From Hippopus hippopus (taxonomy: Eukaryota; Mollusca; Bivalvia; Cardiida; Cardiidae), in contig OX328105.1 of assembly GCA_946811185.2 (NCBI GenBank), positions 31,437,394-31,501,393 of the forward strand: a stretch of 64,000 nucleotides of DNA. Direction: 5' to 3'. How positions within the stretch are numbered: position 1 is the stretch's first letter; every line of letters begins with the position of its first letter. A program made the translations under genes and the position numbers. The notes below the pieces were generated by a model. That model ran no database searches. It was given only the letters and a program-made list of their open reading frames with translations, and was not told where the DNA came from. This document shows, piece by piece, positions 22,702-34,199 of the stretch.

Positions 22702-24520
22702 CAGTTGAGCCGCGTTAATCGGGGCTCCATTTTTTCGGAAATCTCAAGATCCGGAAGAAAACATTAAGGAACGAATATTTTCTGTACAAGTTTTACTTTT
22801 TATTCTGGAAATCTGCGTTCCGGAACCGGAATGAAAAAATCGGGAACGAAGGGTTAAAAAACAGTACAAACCTTACCAGATAAACTGGACGTGGCCTGAC
22901 TGTGTATTACACAATTAAAACTTGTTATTTTCCCGGGTACTATTGTGGACTGGTTTCATAAATATCGAAATAGGCGACTTTGGACCGGTTCCAAGTGCAC
23001 ATGAGTAACACGAATATCAGTCTAGTATCAGTTTATTTCAGATGGTTTTTGAAAAGTGTTAAAAAGATATACACATGCCATTGTTAAGCGTAAATTTGAC
23101 AGATTATCAATACCCATAGTATTGATGCGATGATTTGACAATTACACGCTTTTGTTGTTTAATTATTGCTTGATTACAAAGACGATCGCTAAAAAGAAAG
23201 TCGAAATCTCCACACAGTTTTTGTGCTCGGGTTTAATCCGTCATGTTCTCAATTGACAACAAAACTAGAATTTAAACATACCTGCTACTTGTATATTTCA
23301 TAATCCTTCGTTTCAAATAGAAATATTCTCAGTTTAACCGTTAAGCATAAGAAAAAACAGTTTGATTTATCTCTTTCTCGAGCTGTTTACGCTACCCAAA
23401 ATTGACACAAAATGGCCGCCAAACACGATAAATTTCTTTAATGTTTTTTTTTTCAAAACTGTTTTACTCCTAACAGATTAAAAAGGTGAATAAAGATCGA
23501 TATGCACGTCTTTCATTTCGATTCGATTGTCACCATTACTCTCAATAACTTTGTCATTTTACCATTTCAATCATCTGAAGTCAACAGAAGACGACGACTT
23601 GAAGTTTTGACTTATGTGAGACATTTGCCAGTACAGAGAAGACAACCCAAATGCCACTATCGTGGAAATTCTACAATACGTCATGAAATCCATGTCTCTG
23701 GAAATTGGAAAATCAACCGTTATACTATAATACAGAAATACTGTACCTGTGTTTCGCCCCCCTTTTTTTCGTGGTGTTTTCGAAAGTTATAATGTGCCGA
23801 GCTTTACAAGCCCACCCATTTGTATAAAAGGTATATATGTGCATGTAATAATGTACAAGGGGAAAAGCATGTACAAAAAACACAAAAAGGCAAAATGCAA
23901 AGTTATGACAATTTATTCTTTTATATATCTGAACAATTGCAGGATTAATACAGACAAGTGCCAGTGCTCTTAATAAGTGGACGTCGACTTTTATTACGTC
24001 CATACTTTGAGAAAAAACGTCAGCATTTTTGAAAGTCGGACATTTTTTTTTACATCCAGATTTTGACAAAAACGTCTGAGAATTTCAACACGGACATTTT
24101 ATCAAAAAAACAATGCACAAAGGGTTTGACGCGTGTGGAAAACTTGGATGTCGTCTAGTCAATGTAAGGAATGCGCTTTACAAAGAGTCTCTAATCATGT
24201 TAAAGCTTTTTGGTGATCCGGATTACGGTATAGAGATGACAATTACACATATGCGATTGTTTATCCAATTATGACCGGATTATGGTAAGTGTTTAATTGG
24301 TCGGTCAATTATGATCGGTAAGTAATCAACCGTCTTTAAATTGTTTGCAGCTGCAGAAATTAATGGTTGATTGCAATTAATTAGACACTCAATCGAAGAT
24401 CGGGGAACGTTGTTTGTTTGCAAACATGCAACATGACAGAAATTGAAATAATCAAGTAATATCAATTATTTGTCCAACTCTTTAAAAAACAGCAGATTAT
24501 AGTTTCGATACGCATTTCTA

Positions 24521-24655
24521 TTGGGAATCATGCAGCGCACTTTGGCAAATTTCTTTAAAAAATCATCGTGCGTCGTCACGAAGGAAAACACGTCTATCCG
24601 AGATACGTCTCTTCCAAAATCCACTAAGAAACTGAAAGAAAATCATGCACATCAA
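24521..24655 (+). pseudogene. Possible N-terminal remnant of a pogo-like transposase
   Basis: The frame begins MGIMQRTLANFFKKSS; Q5, L8, F11 and F12 make an exact QxxLxxFF PCNA-interaction (PIP) box followed by lysines. The Drosophila pogo transposase is known to carry a PCNA-binding motif, which is why this is linked to the surrounding element. The frame enters a family-1 MITE fragment soon after 24655 and ends at 24778 without any HTH or DDE region. It is at best a broken remnant; a chance match to an eight-residue pattern is possible. Confidence 0.3.
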
Positions 24656-24659
24656 AAAA

Positions 24660-24806
24660 TTCAAGATAGATGGTTTAGCTTTTCCCATGATGTTTTTTAC
24701 CCTTTCAAAGACAAATTCCATCATTTAAGTGGAATTGCTATCGTCGTCTGCAGAGGCTTTGAATTTGGACAATTGTAATTTTTTCCTGTGTGGTAAAGGG
24801 TTAAGG
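24660..24806. mobile_element. Family-1 MITE, right half
   Basis: TTTTCCCATGATGTTTTTTA is followed by arm B (GTCGTCTGCAGAGGCTTTGA), ending GTGGTAAAGGGTTAA. The left half is absent. Confidence 0.7.
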
Positions 24807-25394
24807 ACTTTTTGAGACATGGAAAATTAAGAGAAAAAATACTTCACTGTATAACAGTCATGAGACAATACACTTACTTGTTAACAGAATAAAATCATTT
24901 AGCTTGTGTTTTACTTCCGCGACACAATCAAAATAAATCTAAGCCTATGACCACATTGACCGATGCGGAAAAAAAAAATTCCTTATTTCTTAACAAAAAT
25001 TCCAAAAATTTGAACATGGAATTACAAAAATTCCTGAAATGGGCCCTTATTGAGAGCACTGAAGTGCTCGTGTAAATCATACGCTATTGTAATTCTTACG
25101 AAGCACGGTGTCCCTTATCAACATAGAAGTCTTGGTGATCCCAGTTCTCTGGTCCGGAAAAACGGCTTATCCGGAAACATTCATAGGAAACAGAAATGTC
25201 CGGATTAACGCGGCTTGACTGTACATTGATCATTGAATCATGTGGAATCACCGAAACCCTCGTGTGTCTGGCCTGTTCTACACCGAAATACCGGACGCCA
25301 GTCTAGACTAAAGAGTTATTAATATGACATTATCACTCTGTATTTATTATTTCTTTGAGTGATAAACACACACAAAAAAGAGCGCTAAACCGCT

Positions 25395-26270
25395 TCCAGG
25401 GTTTTCCCTCAACTATAAAAATTGGGGGTCATTGTGACCCCTTGCCTCATTAGTTGAGGGACATTTCTAAAATTTAGGGGGTCAAAATAAATGGGTCTCT
25501 TCGTTGTCAAGCACGTATTACAGTGTATTTCACCTTTAAACTCCAAGCAAGTAAACGTCCGTAAGTCATTTCTGACGGAATGCTCGATTTCAATTTTTAA
25601 CAGACGAAAAATCTTGTCCGAATCGCTGCTTGACGTGGCTTGATCTGCAGCTGTAGGAAGCAGACGATAAAAAAGCATGCTACAGTTTACTTCGTTGTCT
25701 CATTATTTTCTGCAAACAGAACAGACTGTTAATGTGTACTTTTATCTACTGGAAGTCGCATGAAATAAGCTTTGAAATACAGAGAACCCAACCAAGACTT
25801 TGACTGGGCCCGTATTTACGACACATGTCTGATGTACTTTACGGCAATAATGCGTAAACCAGTCTTATTCTGTAAATAAATTACGGGAAAACCCCTTTTA
25901 TCTACAATAAGCCCTGTAGTTAAAAAAAGGACGGTATTCGTCTGATATTGAAGCAAGAACAGACTTGGGATTTATGATGCTTTATTCATTTTCCTAGATG
26001 TTTTAGATTTTGGAAAGTTGCGTCACTGATGACACACTGTTATTATACCCCCGCAAAACGAATGTTTTCGGGGGTATACTGAAATCAGCCTGTCTGTCCG
26101 TCCGTGTGTCCGTCCGTCTGTGTACAAAATACTAGTAATTGCCTGTTTCTGTCAAAGCGCTGGCGGGGGTATTAAGTCACATTCAGTGACAGCTCTAGTT
26201 TACTTTAGGGGTCATTTGGGTTAAAATCGCGTCAATGATGCAGGATTTGTGAGTCATGGAAAACCCTGCA
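25395..26270. mobile_element. Possible DNA element bounded by CAGGGTTTTCC
   Basis: CAGGGTTTTCC at the left (25397) and GGAAAACCCTG at the right (to about 26269) are inverted. Ends beginning CAGGG occur in hAT elements, but no convincing 8-bp target duplication was found. An 89-codon minus-strand frame (25409-25678) with a CNTCLTT motif is of unknown nature. The HINE-like family-D element lies inside. Confidence 0.35.
26043..26206 (+). mobile_element. HINE-like element, family D (short)
   Basis: The 5-prime end ATACCCCCGCAAAACGAATG pairs locally with TTTTCGGGGGTAT, closing on GAA(T). Near the 3-prime end GCGGGGGTAT is the inverse of ATACCCCCGC. A hairpin GTCACATTCAGTGAC follows, and the element ends AGCTCTAGTTT. 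A CCGT-rich run (26095-26128) lies about 50 bp from the 5-prime end. The plan equals that of families A, B, C and E although the sequence is unrelated. Assignment to Helentron-associated elements is inference; there is no coding capacity. Confidence 0.6.
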
Positions 26271-26463
26271 CTTCATTTGCGAAAGAACTAGATCTGGATC
26301 GAAATCAGACACTGCATGATGTAGGTCTCTGATCCGTTGAAACACACAAGTATCTTTGCACATTCTGTTCTCTTCTGTTCAGGTAAAGTGAAGCGATCAT
26401 AAATGAAAGTGTTCGGCTGACATTATCAAACTTGTCTAATGTGTAATTTTTTTCATTTTAATT

Positions 26464-27082
26464 TTTAGCTCCACTGGCCGAAGGCCAGCGAGCTATTGTC
26501 ATGGCGTTGTGTCCGTCGTGCGTCCGTCCGTCCGTCTGTCCGTTCGTCCGTGCGTGCGTCCGTAAACTTTTTCTTTAAAAAACTTCTCCTCAGAAACTAT
26601 TGACTGGATTTTTACCAAATTTCACAGGAATGTTCCTTTGGTGGTCCTCTTTCAAATTCCTTCAAATAATTGTGTTCCATGAAGAATTCTGGTTGCCGTG
26701 GCAACCAAAGTAAAAAACCTTTAAAAATCTTCTCCTCCCAAACCGCTATTTGGATAGCATTATTATTTTGCAGGAATGTTCCTTAGATACAGGTTTACAG
26801 AATTCCTTAAAAAAAAAAAGATCTGTCAAAAAACATGGCTTTTATGGGAGACTCATTTTCCTTTTTTGGTATAAAGTAAAATCTTTGAAAAATTTCTTCT
26901 CTAAAACTATTCATTGGATTTCATTGTTGTTTTGCAGGTAAGTTCCTATGGTGGTTGTCTACCAAACTGTTTCTTCAGTGAGCTAAAATGCAGGATTGAA
27001 TGATAATTGTTAAAAACTTCCTTTCGCCATTATAGAAATATCAGGCCTGTGGAGCGATACAGGTGCTCAAGCGCCTCTAGTT
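26464..27082 (+). mobile_element. HINE-like element, family A
   Basis: The 5-prime end TTAGCTCCACTGGCCGAAGG forms the stem CTGGCC-GAA-GGCCAG. The 3-prime side has GGCCTGTGGAGCGATACAGG, whose TGTGGAG is the worn inverse of CTCCACTG, then a small hairpin (AGGTGC-TCAA-GCGCCT) and the end CTCTAGTT. A (CCGT)n run follows the 5-prime hairpin. The palindrome GGTTGCCGTGGCAACC at 26691-26706 resembles an RFX X-box. Open frames inside are accidental. Confidence 0.7.
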
Positions 27083-27979
27083 AAAATGATACAATTATTT
27101 TTAATCCTATCAGCGGAATTATAATTGTCTTATCAATTTACGTCTGGTAACGTGTTAACCATGGATTCAAATTGGCTGCTGGCTTCTACTTTGGTTATTG
27201 TTTAATTTCATATTCCCAATATAGAAAAAAACTATCTTTTCTAGCATACTTATACATAAAGATCAGGCACAACAACCTTGTACAAAAGCTACTGTAGTGA
27301 TATTGCAGAGGTAGATCCCTGTGGTAACCAATTTTACTACGTGGAGCTTTATTTTGGTTGACATTTACAGTACTGGTAGGCTATTCCAGTGCATATTCTT
27401 CACAGCGGGCCTCAACGGCAGACTGTTATTTTGATACTAGGTTTTAGACTAACGCCTCTTCATCAATATGATTACAATTTTTTCCAAAAACCATAACTTA
27501 TGGTATCTGATTACAATAATTGATATAAAAAATAGGGGTATTGGGGTGTTTCGGTGGTATTTCGATGATTCGTGGGAGCCCTCCTTTTCCTACAATATTT
27601 ACATTAAAGCATGAAGACTTTTAGGTCCTAGCTTTTTTTTTGATGAATGGTTACTCCTTTCATAAACGACAAAATTTTATTTTAATTTTACATCATAGAA
27701 AATATTGTAGAAAAAGGAAAATTTGTTTACGCCATAGTGCTCCTTTTCCCACAATATTTGCATAAAAGCATAGAGGCTTTTAAGTCCTGGTTCCTTTTAT
27801 GAATGGTTACTTATTTACCAAACAACATTTTTCCTTATTACTATTGTAATAAATGATGTGTACAAGTAAATGGGGAAAATTTTCTATTACATGTACATGA
27901 TGACTTACCTCCCTTTATTATCTGTTAACCTTAACTATTTTCAAATAAGGTCAAAGAAGTATTCCGGTAGGTAAGTCAA
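27083..27979. other. Unassigned stretch with MITE variants
   Basis: 27530-27575 is an inverted copy of the block at 22528-22577. Two worn family-1-like cores follow at 27575-27830 (GAAAATATTGTAGAAAAAGG facing TGCTCCTTTTCCCACAATAT). A TGACTTACCT/AGGTAAGTCA inverted pair bounds 27901-27977. Confidence 0.5.
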
Positions 27980-28275
27980 ACTATATGTAGAGCGTAGGAC
28001 TAGTGAACGTGATGTTTCGGGTCGTTTAAGGATGTGGGTTCGATCCCCACGGCTGGCCATCTAAAATTACTAAGAGTCTTTCGGATGAGACGTTAAACCG
28101 AGGTCCCGTATGACGGTGCTATACATCGAGCACGTTAAAGAACCAGGCGTAACTTAGGATGGGTTTCGTCCTGTATCTGCACTATCACCCGTAACAATAC
28201 CAACAGCCTTCAGGGGGCGTCGCCCATATGGGCAACTGGTGGCGACGATAAATAAACGCAAATTCAATCAATCAG
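27980..28275 (+). repeat. tRNA-derived SINE with a conserved central domain
   Basis: A B box GGTTCGATCCCC follows a truncated head. The body contains TCGGATGAGACGTTAAACCG then AGGTCCCGTATG and GCACGTTAAAGAACC, a module recognised from SINEs of several invertebrate groups. It ends CAATCAATCA. It is a different family from the other SINEs in the window. Confidence 0.75.
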
Positions 28276-28363
28276 ACTATGTCAAAAACAACTGAAAAAG
28301 TCATTCACTCAATAGTATCTAAATATTAAAATAGATGGAGGTTATCAACTTTAGAATTATTGT

Positions 28364-29773
28364 TAGCTCCACTGGCCGAAGGCCAGCGGGCTTATGTCAT
28401 GGCCTGTTGTCCGTCGTGCGTCCGTCCGTCCGTCCGTCCGTGCGTTAACTTTTTTTTAAAACGTCTTCTTCTCTGAAACTACCCATCCAATTTTGATGAA
28501 ACTTCACAGAAATGATCCTGCCATGGTCCTCTTCAGAATTTCTTGAAAGAATTTAATTCCTTCAAAAACTCTGGTTGCCATGGCAACAAAACTGAAAAAT
28601 TTTGAAAATCTTTGAAAATCTTCTTGTCTGAAACCGTAAGGCCAAGGGCTACCAAATTTGGCATGTAGCTTTATCTAGTGGACCTCTACCAAGTTTCTTC
28701 AATTTATAGCCCTGGGGTCAAAATTGGCCCTGCCCCGGGGGTCACAAGTTTTACATGGGCTTATTTAGGGAGAACTTTAAAATTCCTCTTCTACCTAGCC
28801 ATAGGGCCTAGAGCTACCAAATTTGGCATGTAGCTTTATCTAGTGGACCTCTGCCAAGATTGTTCAAATTATAGCCCTGGGGTCAAATTAGGCCCTGCCC
28901 GGGGGTAACAAGTTTTACATGGGCTTATATAACAAGTTTTACATGGGCTTATATAGGGAGAACTTTAAAATTCTTCTTTGACCTAGCCATGGGGCCTAGG
29001 GCGACCAAATTTGGCATGTAGCTTTATCTAGTGGACCTGTACCAAGGGTGTCCAAGTTATAGCCGAGGGTCAAATTTGACTTCGCCCCGGGGGGTAACAT
29101 GTTTTACATGGGCGGGCTTATATAGGAAAATCTTTCGCATCTAGCTATAAGGGCTAGGGCTATCAAATTTTGCATTTAGCTTTATCTAGGGGGTCTCTAT
29201 CAAGGGTGCCCAAATTATAGCCCAGGGGGTCAAATGTAGCCCCACCCCAGGGGGTCACAAGTTCTACATGGTCTTATATAAGGAAACTTTAATAATCTAC
29301 TTGTACATAGCCATATTTAGGCCTAGGGCTACCAAATTTTGCATGTAACTTTATATAATGGGCCTCTACCAAGAGGGCCCAAATTTTAACTTTGGGGGTC
29401 AAGTTTGACTCCACACCAGGGGTCACAAGTTTTACATTGGCTTTTATAGTGAAAACTTGATAAACCTGTGTCATGGATCACATATTTTACAGGGCCTTTT
29501 ATTCAGCAAACTTGTTTTACATGACTTTTTATTGGGTAAGATTAAAAAATCTTTTTGTTTATAACCACACATTCTAGTTTCATATTGTAGGTCTGGGGTC
29601 AAAATTGCCTTCATTCCAGGGATCGCAAGTTTAACATGGGCTTCAAAATATTGTCACTTCAATTTAAACATTAATCAAGGGAAATAACTCTTTTTATGAA
29701 AGATAAAGTTCGTTACTATTTACCTCCCTTGATTATCAAGCTGCAGTGATACATGATTGGTGCTAGACAAGTT
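28364..29773 (+). mobile_element. HINE-like family A with central tandem array
   Basis: The 5-prime hairpin (CTGGCCGAAGGCCAG) and CCGT run are intact. From about 28640 the sequence turns into tandem monomers of about 160-190 bp containing GCATGTAGCTTTATCTAGTGG and CCCTGCCCCGGGGGTCACAA. The same monomer type fills the family-B element at 42852. No family-A 3-prime end is visible before the next 5-prime end at 29774. An X-box-like GGTTGCCATGGCAAC is at 28573-28587. Confidence 0.65.
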
Positions 29774-30402
29774 TTTTAGCTCCACTGGCCGAAGGCCAGC
29801 AGGCTTATGTTATGGCCCGTTGTCCGTTGTGCGTCCATCCGTATGTTAACTTTTTAGCTCACTTGAGCACAACGTGCGTCATGTGTCGTCAACAATTCTT
29901 TAAACATCAACTCCTCCTAAACCACTGGGCGGATTTGGACCAAACTTGGCTGGAATGTTCCTTGGAAGGTCCTCTTTAAAAATTGTTCACAGAATTTGAT
30001 TCCATCAAAAACTCTGGTTGCCATTGCAACCAAATGGAATTTTTTAGGGAATTCTTTAAAAATCTTCTCCTCTGAAACCACGGGTCAGATTTTGAAATAA
30101 TTTCACAGATATGCTCCTTGGGTGACCCTTTTTAAAAATTGTTCGTAAAATTTTGATCCGTCAAAAAATGTGGCTCTGGTAAATGGGGGCTTTTTGCACC
30201 ATATAGAAATGAAGGAATTCTTCAAAATTCTTCTTCTCTGAAACCGCTGGTCAGATTTTGAAATAATTTCACAGGATTGTTCCTTGGGTGACCCTTTTCA
30301 AAAACTGTTCGTAAAATTTTGATCCGTCAAAAAACGTTTGGCTTGTAGTGTTTTTACTTAATAGCCAGTGGAGCGATACAGGGCCATCATGGCCCTCTTG
30401 TT
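29774..30402 (+). mobile_element. Chimeric HINE-like element: A head, B head, A tail
   Basis: A family-A 5-prime end (29776) is followed after 75 bp by a family-B 5-prime end (AGCTCACTTGAGCACAACGTG, 29854). The 3-prime end is family A: GCCAGTGGAGCGATACAGGG, hairpin GGGCCATCATGGCCC and CTCTTGTT. No family-B 3-prime end is present. Either B inserted into A and lost its tail, or heads were swapped. X-box-like GGTTGCCATTGCAACC at 30016-30031. Confidence 0.6.
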
Positions 30403-30902
30403 TTCTTATTGTTTGCCGACATTTCAAAAATGCCGGTTTACATGAGCAATGTATTTGAATAAATAATATCTAATTGGTTTCATAACTCACCATTGCCATT
30501 TTAAGCGGTATTGAAATCCAAGGCATTCTATCACTGCTTAGATTAAAATGGTCAGTCAAAATTTAAAGTGAAATAAACAGTAATCGCCAATTGTTCTCCA
30601 TTTAGCGGCCTAGAATAACAACCGGTAGTAACATGACATGCATTGTGGATTGTACCAGGTCATAATTTTCCCAATTATGGCCTGTCGATAACCTAAGATT
30701 GTGTAAGTGGAAGTGTGAAACAAGCGATTACCACACATTTCCGGTGCAAATTAACGTGTGATCCAGGCAAGTAAAGGAAATTTTACCAGACTTTTTTGGG
30801 AATAAATTAATCGACAATTTTATCGACAAGTGGAGGAATCAATCGACAGCTGAATTAATTAATCAACAATTGTTGATAATTTTGATTGGCAGAGCGTGCA
30901 CT
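30403..30902. other. Unassigned stretch
   Basis: No gene or recognisable element was found. Confidence 0.4.
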
Positions 30903-31028
30903 GCATTGTTGGAAAAGGAGAAAATGCTGGTTACCTGCATTTTCTCCATTTCCCACAATGTTATCTGATAATGTATTTCATTCTGACACTATAATAATTT
31001 AAAGTTTTCTCTTTTAGTGAAGGGTTAA
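30903..31028. mobile_element. Family-1 MITE, left arm missing
   Basis: Core GGAGAAAATGCTGGTTACCT with a diverged right part, ending GTGAAGGGTTAA. Confidence 0.65.
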
Positions 31029-31168
31029 ATCTTTGTATATACAGATGCCCAAAATATTTATCCATCAATGTAAGTACCTTTGCTATGAAAACAAAATGGT
31101 TCCTTTCTTCTGACGATTTTTGCGCCTTTGATTTGTTTACCTCATCAGCCAGTTTCACACTTCTACCT

Positions 31169-31399
31169 TATTAACTCTTTACCAAACGACAACACTATAG
31201 ACTAGTCCAAATTGAAAGGATTTGCATACAACAAATTAAATGTGACCCAAATAATGGAATTTGTCTCTGATAGGTAAGAAAATATTGTGGGAAAAGGAGA
31301 AAATGCTGATCATCAGCATTTTCTCCATTTCCCACAATGTTTTCAAAATCCTCCTTCATCAGGGTCGTCAAAAGTTGGGATTGTGTGGTAAAGGGTAAA
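31169..31399. mobile_element. Family-1 TTAA hairpin MITE
   Basis: Starts TTAACTCTTTACCAAACGAC, arm B left, core GGAGAAAATGCTGATCATCA, arm A right, ending GGTAAAGGGTAA. Confidence 0.85.
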
Positions 31400-31534
31400 T
31401 AAAAATGTATGGATGAACATTGTTTTTTTCCCCTGGTATCTTCAGATGCACAGACTGCATTAGTGTCAGATTAGTGGAGTATGGAAAAACATTTTTTCTT
31501 TGCCAGAACCTGTGTTGTGGGTACTTCTCAACCT

Positions 31535-32110
31535 GATACCACACAATCCTGAGTTGAAAAAAATGGGCCTTAGGAAAAAGGCTTTTGAAAACAGTGTGGG
31601 AAAAAAGCATTTCTTCTTTTTCTCAAGATGTTTTCTGCCTTTTAACTCACAAATTCCATCCTTTTAGCCACATTCAGTTTGTTGTCTGCTTATGCAAGCT
31701 TTCAATTTGGACAGATCTAAAATTTTATTGCATGATAAAATGTTAACTACCTGGAAGAATGGGCCCTTGGAAATGTTGTGAGATAAGGAGAAAATGCTGG
31801 TAACAGGCATTTTGTTCTTTTCCCAGAATATTTCCTATCCTCTGCAGGCCTTTCCGTGACCCCTGTTTCTTTGAAGTTGGACACCCAGATTTTCTACAAG
31901 ACCTTCAATATTTTTATCTGTGTCTTCTTTTATTCTTATGAAGGGGGTCAATGATGCCCCATACCAGAAAATCCAAGAAAAATCCTGCTCTGCAAGGCAA
32001 TTCCAATCAGTGCAGCAACATAAAATATGTTACATTTACAAAATGCTGTCAATTTGGAGGGGTCTGAAATTTTACAATCTGACACAAGTAAAGAACAAAA
32101 TTTCTTTCCG
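31535..32110. mobile_element. Two worn family-1 MITE copies
   Basis: 31540-31750 has arm A left, a core with a deletion (GGGAAAAAAGCATTTCTTC) and arm B right. 31760-31850 has a core with arm A remnant; its arm B resurfaces at about 32040 (ATGCTGTCAATTTGGAGGGG), separated by unrelated sequence. Confidence 0.6.
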
Positions 32111-32282
32111 AGTATGATAATGTTGCAAAATGGAATAGTAATGTATACAGAAGAAGCCTCAATTTTTCATCTTGAATTCAAAAGTGCAAATGGGTTAGTG
32201 AGTTAGAAGCACTTAAGTCATTACCAAACAAATTTTTACAATTAAAAATATTGTGTGTCCTGCTGTGGGAGACAGCTTTGCT

Positions 32283-32461
32283 AACCTTAACTATACAGTG
32301 AAATTATTCACATGTCCAAAATGAAAGCATTGGATGAAATTTTGGGCATTGTCTTTATTCTGGGAACCTAACCGCTCATTTTCTCCTTTTCCAACAATGT
32401 TTTTAGTTTCCTTTTTTCCTCTGAGGTCATCAGAACTCAAGGTGGTTTGGTAAAGGGTTAA
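32283..32461. mobile_element. Family-1 MITE with deleted core
   Basis: Arm B left, only the right half of the hairpin (CTCATTTTCTCCTTTTCCAA), arm A right, ending GGTAAAGGGTTAA. Confidence 0.7.
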
Positions 32462-32536
32462 AACATTAAGGTAGAAGGAACAAGGATTACATTTGAAGAT
32501 ACAACCTACTTTTTTCTCCATTGTATTGTTTGTTCC

Positions 32537-32735
32537 CTTGACCCTTTACCAGATGGCAAAATCTAGACTTGTCCAAATTGAAAGTATTTGTAGGTGTGTT
32601 TTGCCTTTCCAAGAGTAGAAATCATTGTGGGAAAAGGAGAAAATGTTGGTTACCAGCATTTTCTGCATTTCCTACAATATTTTCAAAAGATTTCTTTCTC
32701 AGGGCTGTTTGAACTTGGGTTTGTGTGGTAAAGCA
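32537..32735. mobile_element. Family-1 TTAA hairpin MITE
   Basis: Starts GACCCTTTACCAGATGGCAA, arm B left, core GGAGAAAATGTTGGTTACCA, arm A right, ending GTGGTAAAG. Confidence 0.8.
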
Positions 32736-33479
32736 GGGATGCGGAATTCCTATCCCCCACTTGTCCCACTCGGGACTTTCTGCTTACGGACAAGTGAATT
32801 ATGGAGCCATACATAATAAGAAAATGCCGTATTTATATCAATGACGATCCTCAAATGCTCTGTTTATTCTAACTTTTGCATAACCAACGTCTATACTTTG
32901 CAAAAATAGACACTCGAAAGTTACAAACTATTTTATCCGTAGAAGGCCTCTTGTTTGAGGCAGTTGCTATAGAAAAATCAGGCTATCTTTTGGCCGTTTT
33001 GAGGCAAATATGCGGTGTTGTAGTAAATATGATGCCTGGTGAAATAGTTGCGAAGGGATTTTTATTGCACCGAACGAACAAATTCAAATGTAAATAGTGA
33101 AAATATACTGACAGCTCAGCCTCAGGGTTCCAAATCACGTACATATATGGGTAATTCACACATTTAACTGAATAACAACACACAGAAACATGAAACGCGC
33201 AGGCAGGCACAGGTTTCATGGCTCTCATTGTTGATTGCTAGTGACGCAAATTGGCACAAGGTAGAAAGAACTGTCTCCAAAACTGAAGCACTAGAGAATC
33301 TATAGGCAACAAGTCATGTCTATGAGTTATGTTTGAAATATCAAAACTCTGACATACACAATAAGTAGTAAGTGTGATGTGCAAGTCACTATTTCTCACA
33401 GCTAATCAAGGTAGTACATGTATGTTGTTTATGTAAACTTATTAATCATATTAATCCACACATCTAGTGCAAAATTATA
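32736..33479. other. Unassigned stretch
   Basis: Open frames of 65-81 codons overlap on both strands (32876-33228), none with a recognisable motif. No repeat is evident. Confidence 0.4.
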
Positions 33480-33499
33480 GATTTGAAGTTAGATGCAAC

Positions 33500-34170
33500 T
33501 CTTATTGACAAATATAAGTCAAATCATGCAGAAATACCGCTCTAAAACTTAACTGACATGAAGCACAGATTGCTGCAAAAAACGCAAAAACCCATGACAC
33601 ACTAAAGGTAGGTTTGACATTGTCCAAACAAGGCTTTCAAACTGTCTTTTTGGCTTCAACAATGACTTTAAATGAATCTCTCTTTAAAACAAAAAGTGAA
33701 AGCTAACATGTGTCTGAAAGTGACAGTAAAATGAAAATTCTACTGGCCATCTGGTTGATAGTTATCACTCTGAACCTGGTCCCGTGACAGTGTTTCCACT
33801 TGCACAAATTATTGCATGAATCAAGTTAAAGAATTAAAACTCACGTAACAAATATTGGGTACACACAAGACCTCGCGTAAGAAAATATATGGGCAAAAAA
33901 TGCCATTATCCGCTTATCTTCAGTAAGATAACAAGTTTTAAAGTTACTTGTTACCCTCATTGACAAACTTTTGTCAAATCATGCAGAAATACCTATCCAG
34001 AAATTAACAGACATGAATAACTGATTGGCGCAAAAAAACGCGGAAACCCAGGACACAACAAAATGTCTCTTTGACATTGTCCGATCAGAGTCACGTCAGA
34101 CTGCCTTTTCAGCTTTTTGATAACTTTTGGCAGTAAATGTACTACTAGTATTTTAATATAACAGACTGTT
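33500..34170 (+). repeat. Diverged direct duplication, offset about 457 bp
   Basis: TCAAATCATGCAGAAATACC occurs at about 33519 and again at about 33976, and similarity continues through AACTGACATGAA/AACAGACATGAA, GCAAAAAACGCAAAAACCCA and TTTGACATTGTCC. The unit has no coding content and its full limits are unclear. Confidence 0.6.
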
Positions 34171-34199
34171 TTGCTGCAAATCATCAATATGGATTGCTT

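Larger units (their letters stand above)
22702..25221. mobile_element. Decayed TA-flanked DNA transposon with pogo-like ends
   Basis: The left end CAGTTGAGCCGCGTTAATCG (22702) and the inverse of the right end (CAGTCAAGCCGCGTTAATCC, to 25221) match over about 20 bp with three differences. Both are flanked by TA (22700-22701 and 25222-25223). CAGTNRAGYC...ATTAATCCGG-type ends recall pogo, Tigger and jerky elements. Both ends also carry CCGGAA motifs inside the repeats. The 2520-bp interior has no long transposase frame. It holds one family-1 MITE fragment and a short frame starting with a PIP-box motif (24521). Confidence 0.6.

Noticed and set aside
25395..26270. Firm call of a hAT transposon
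   Set aside because: The CAGGG-type ends fit, but no 8-bp target duplication or hAT domain could be shown, so it is kept only as a low-confidence element.
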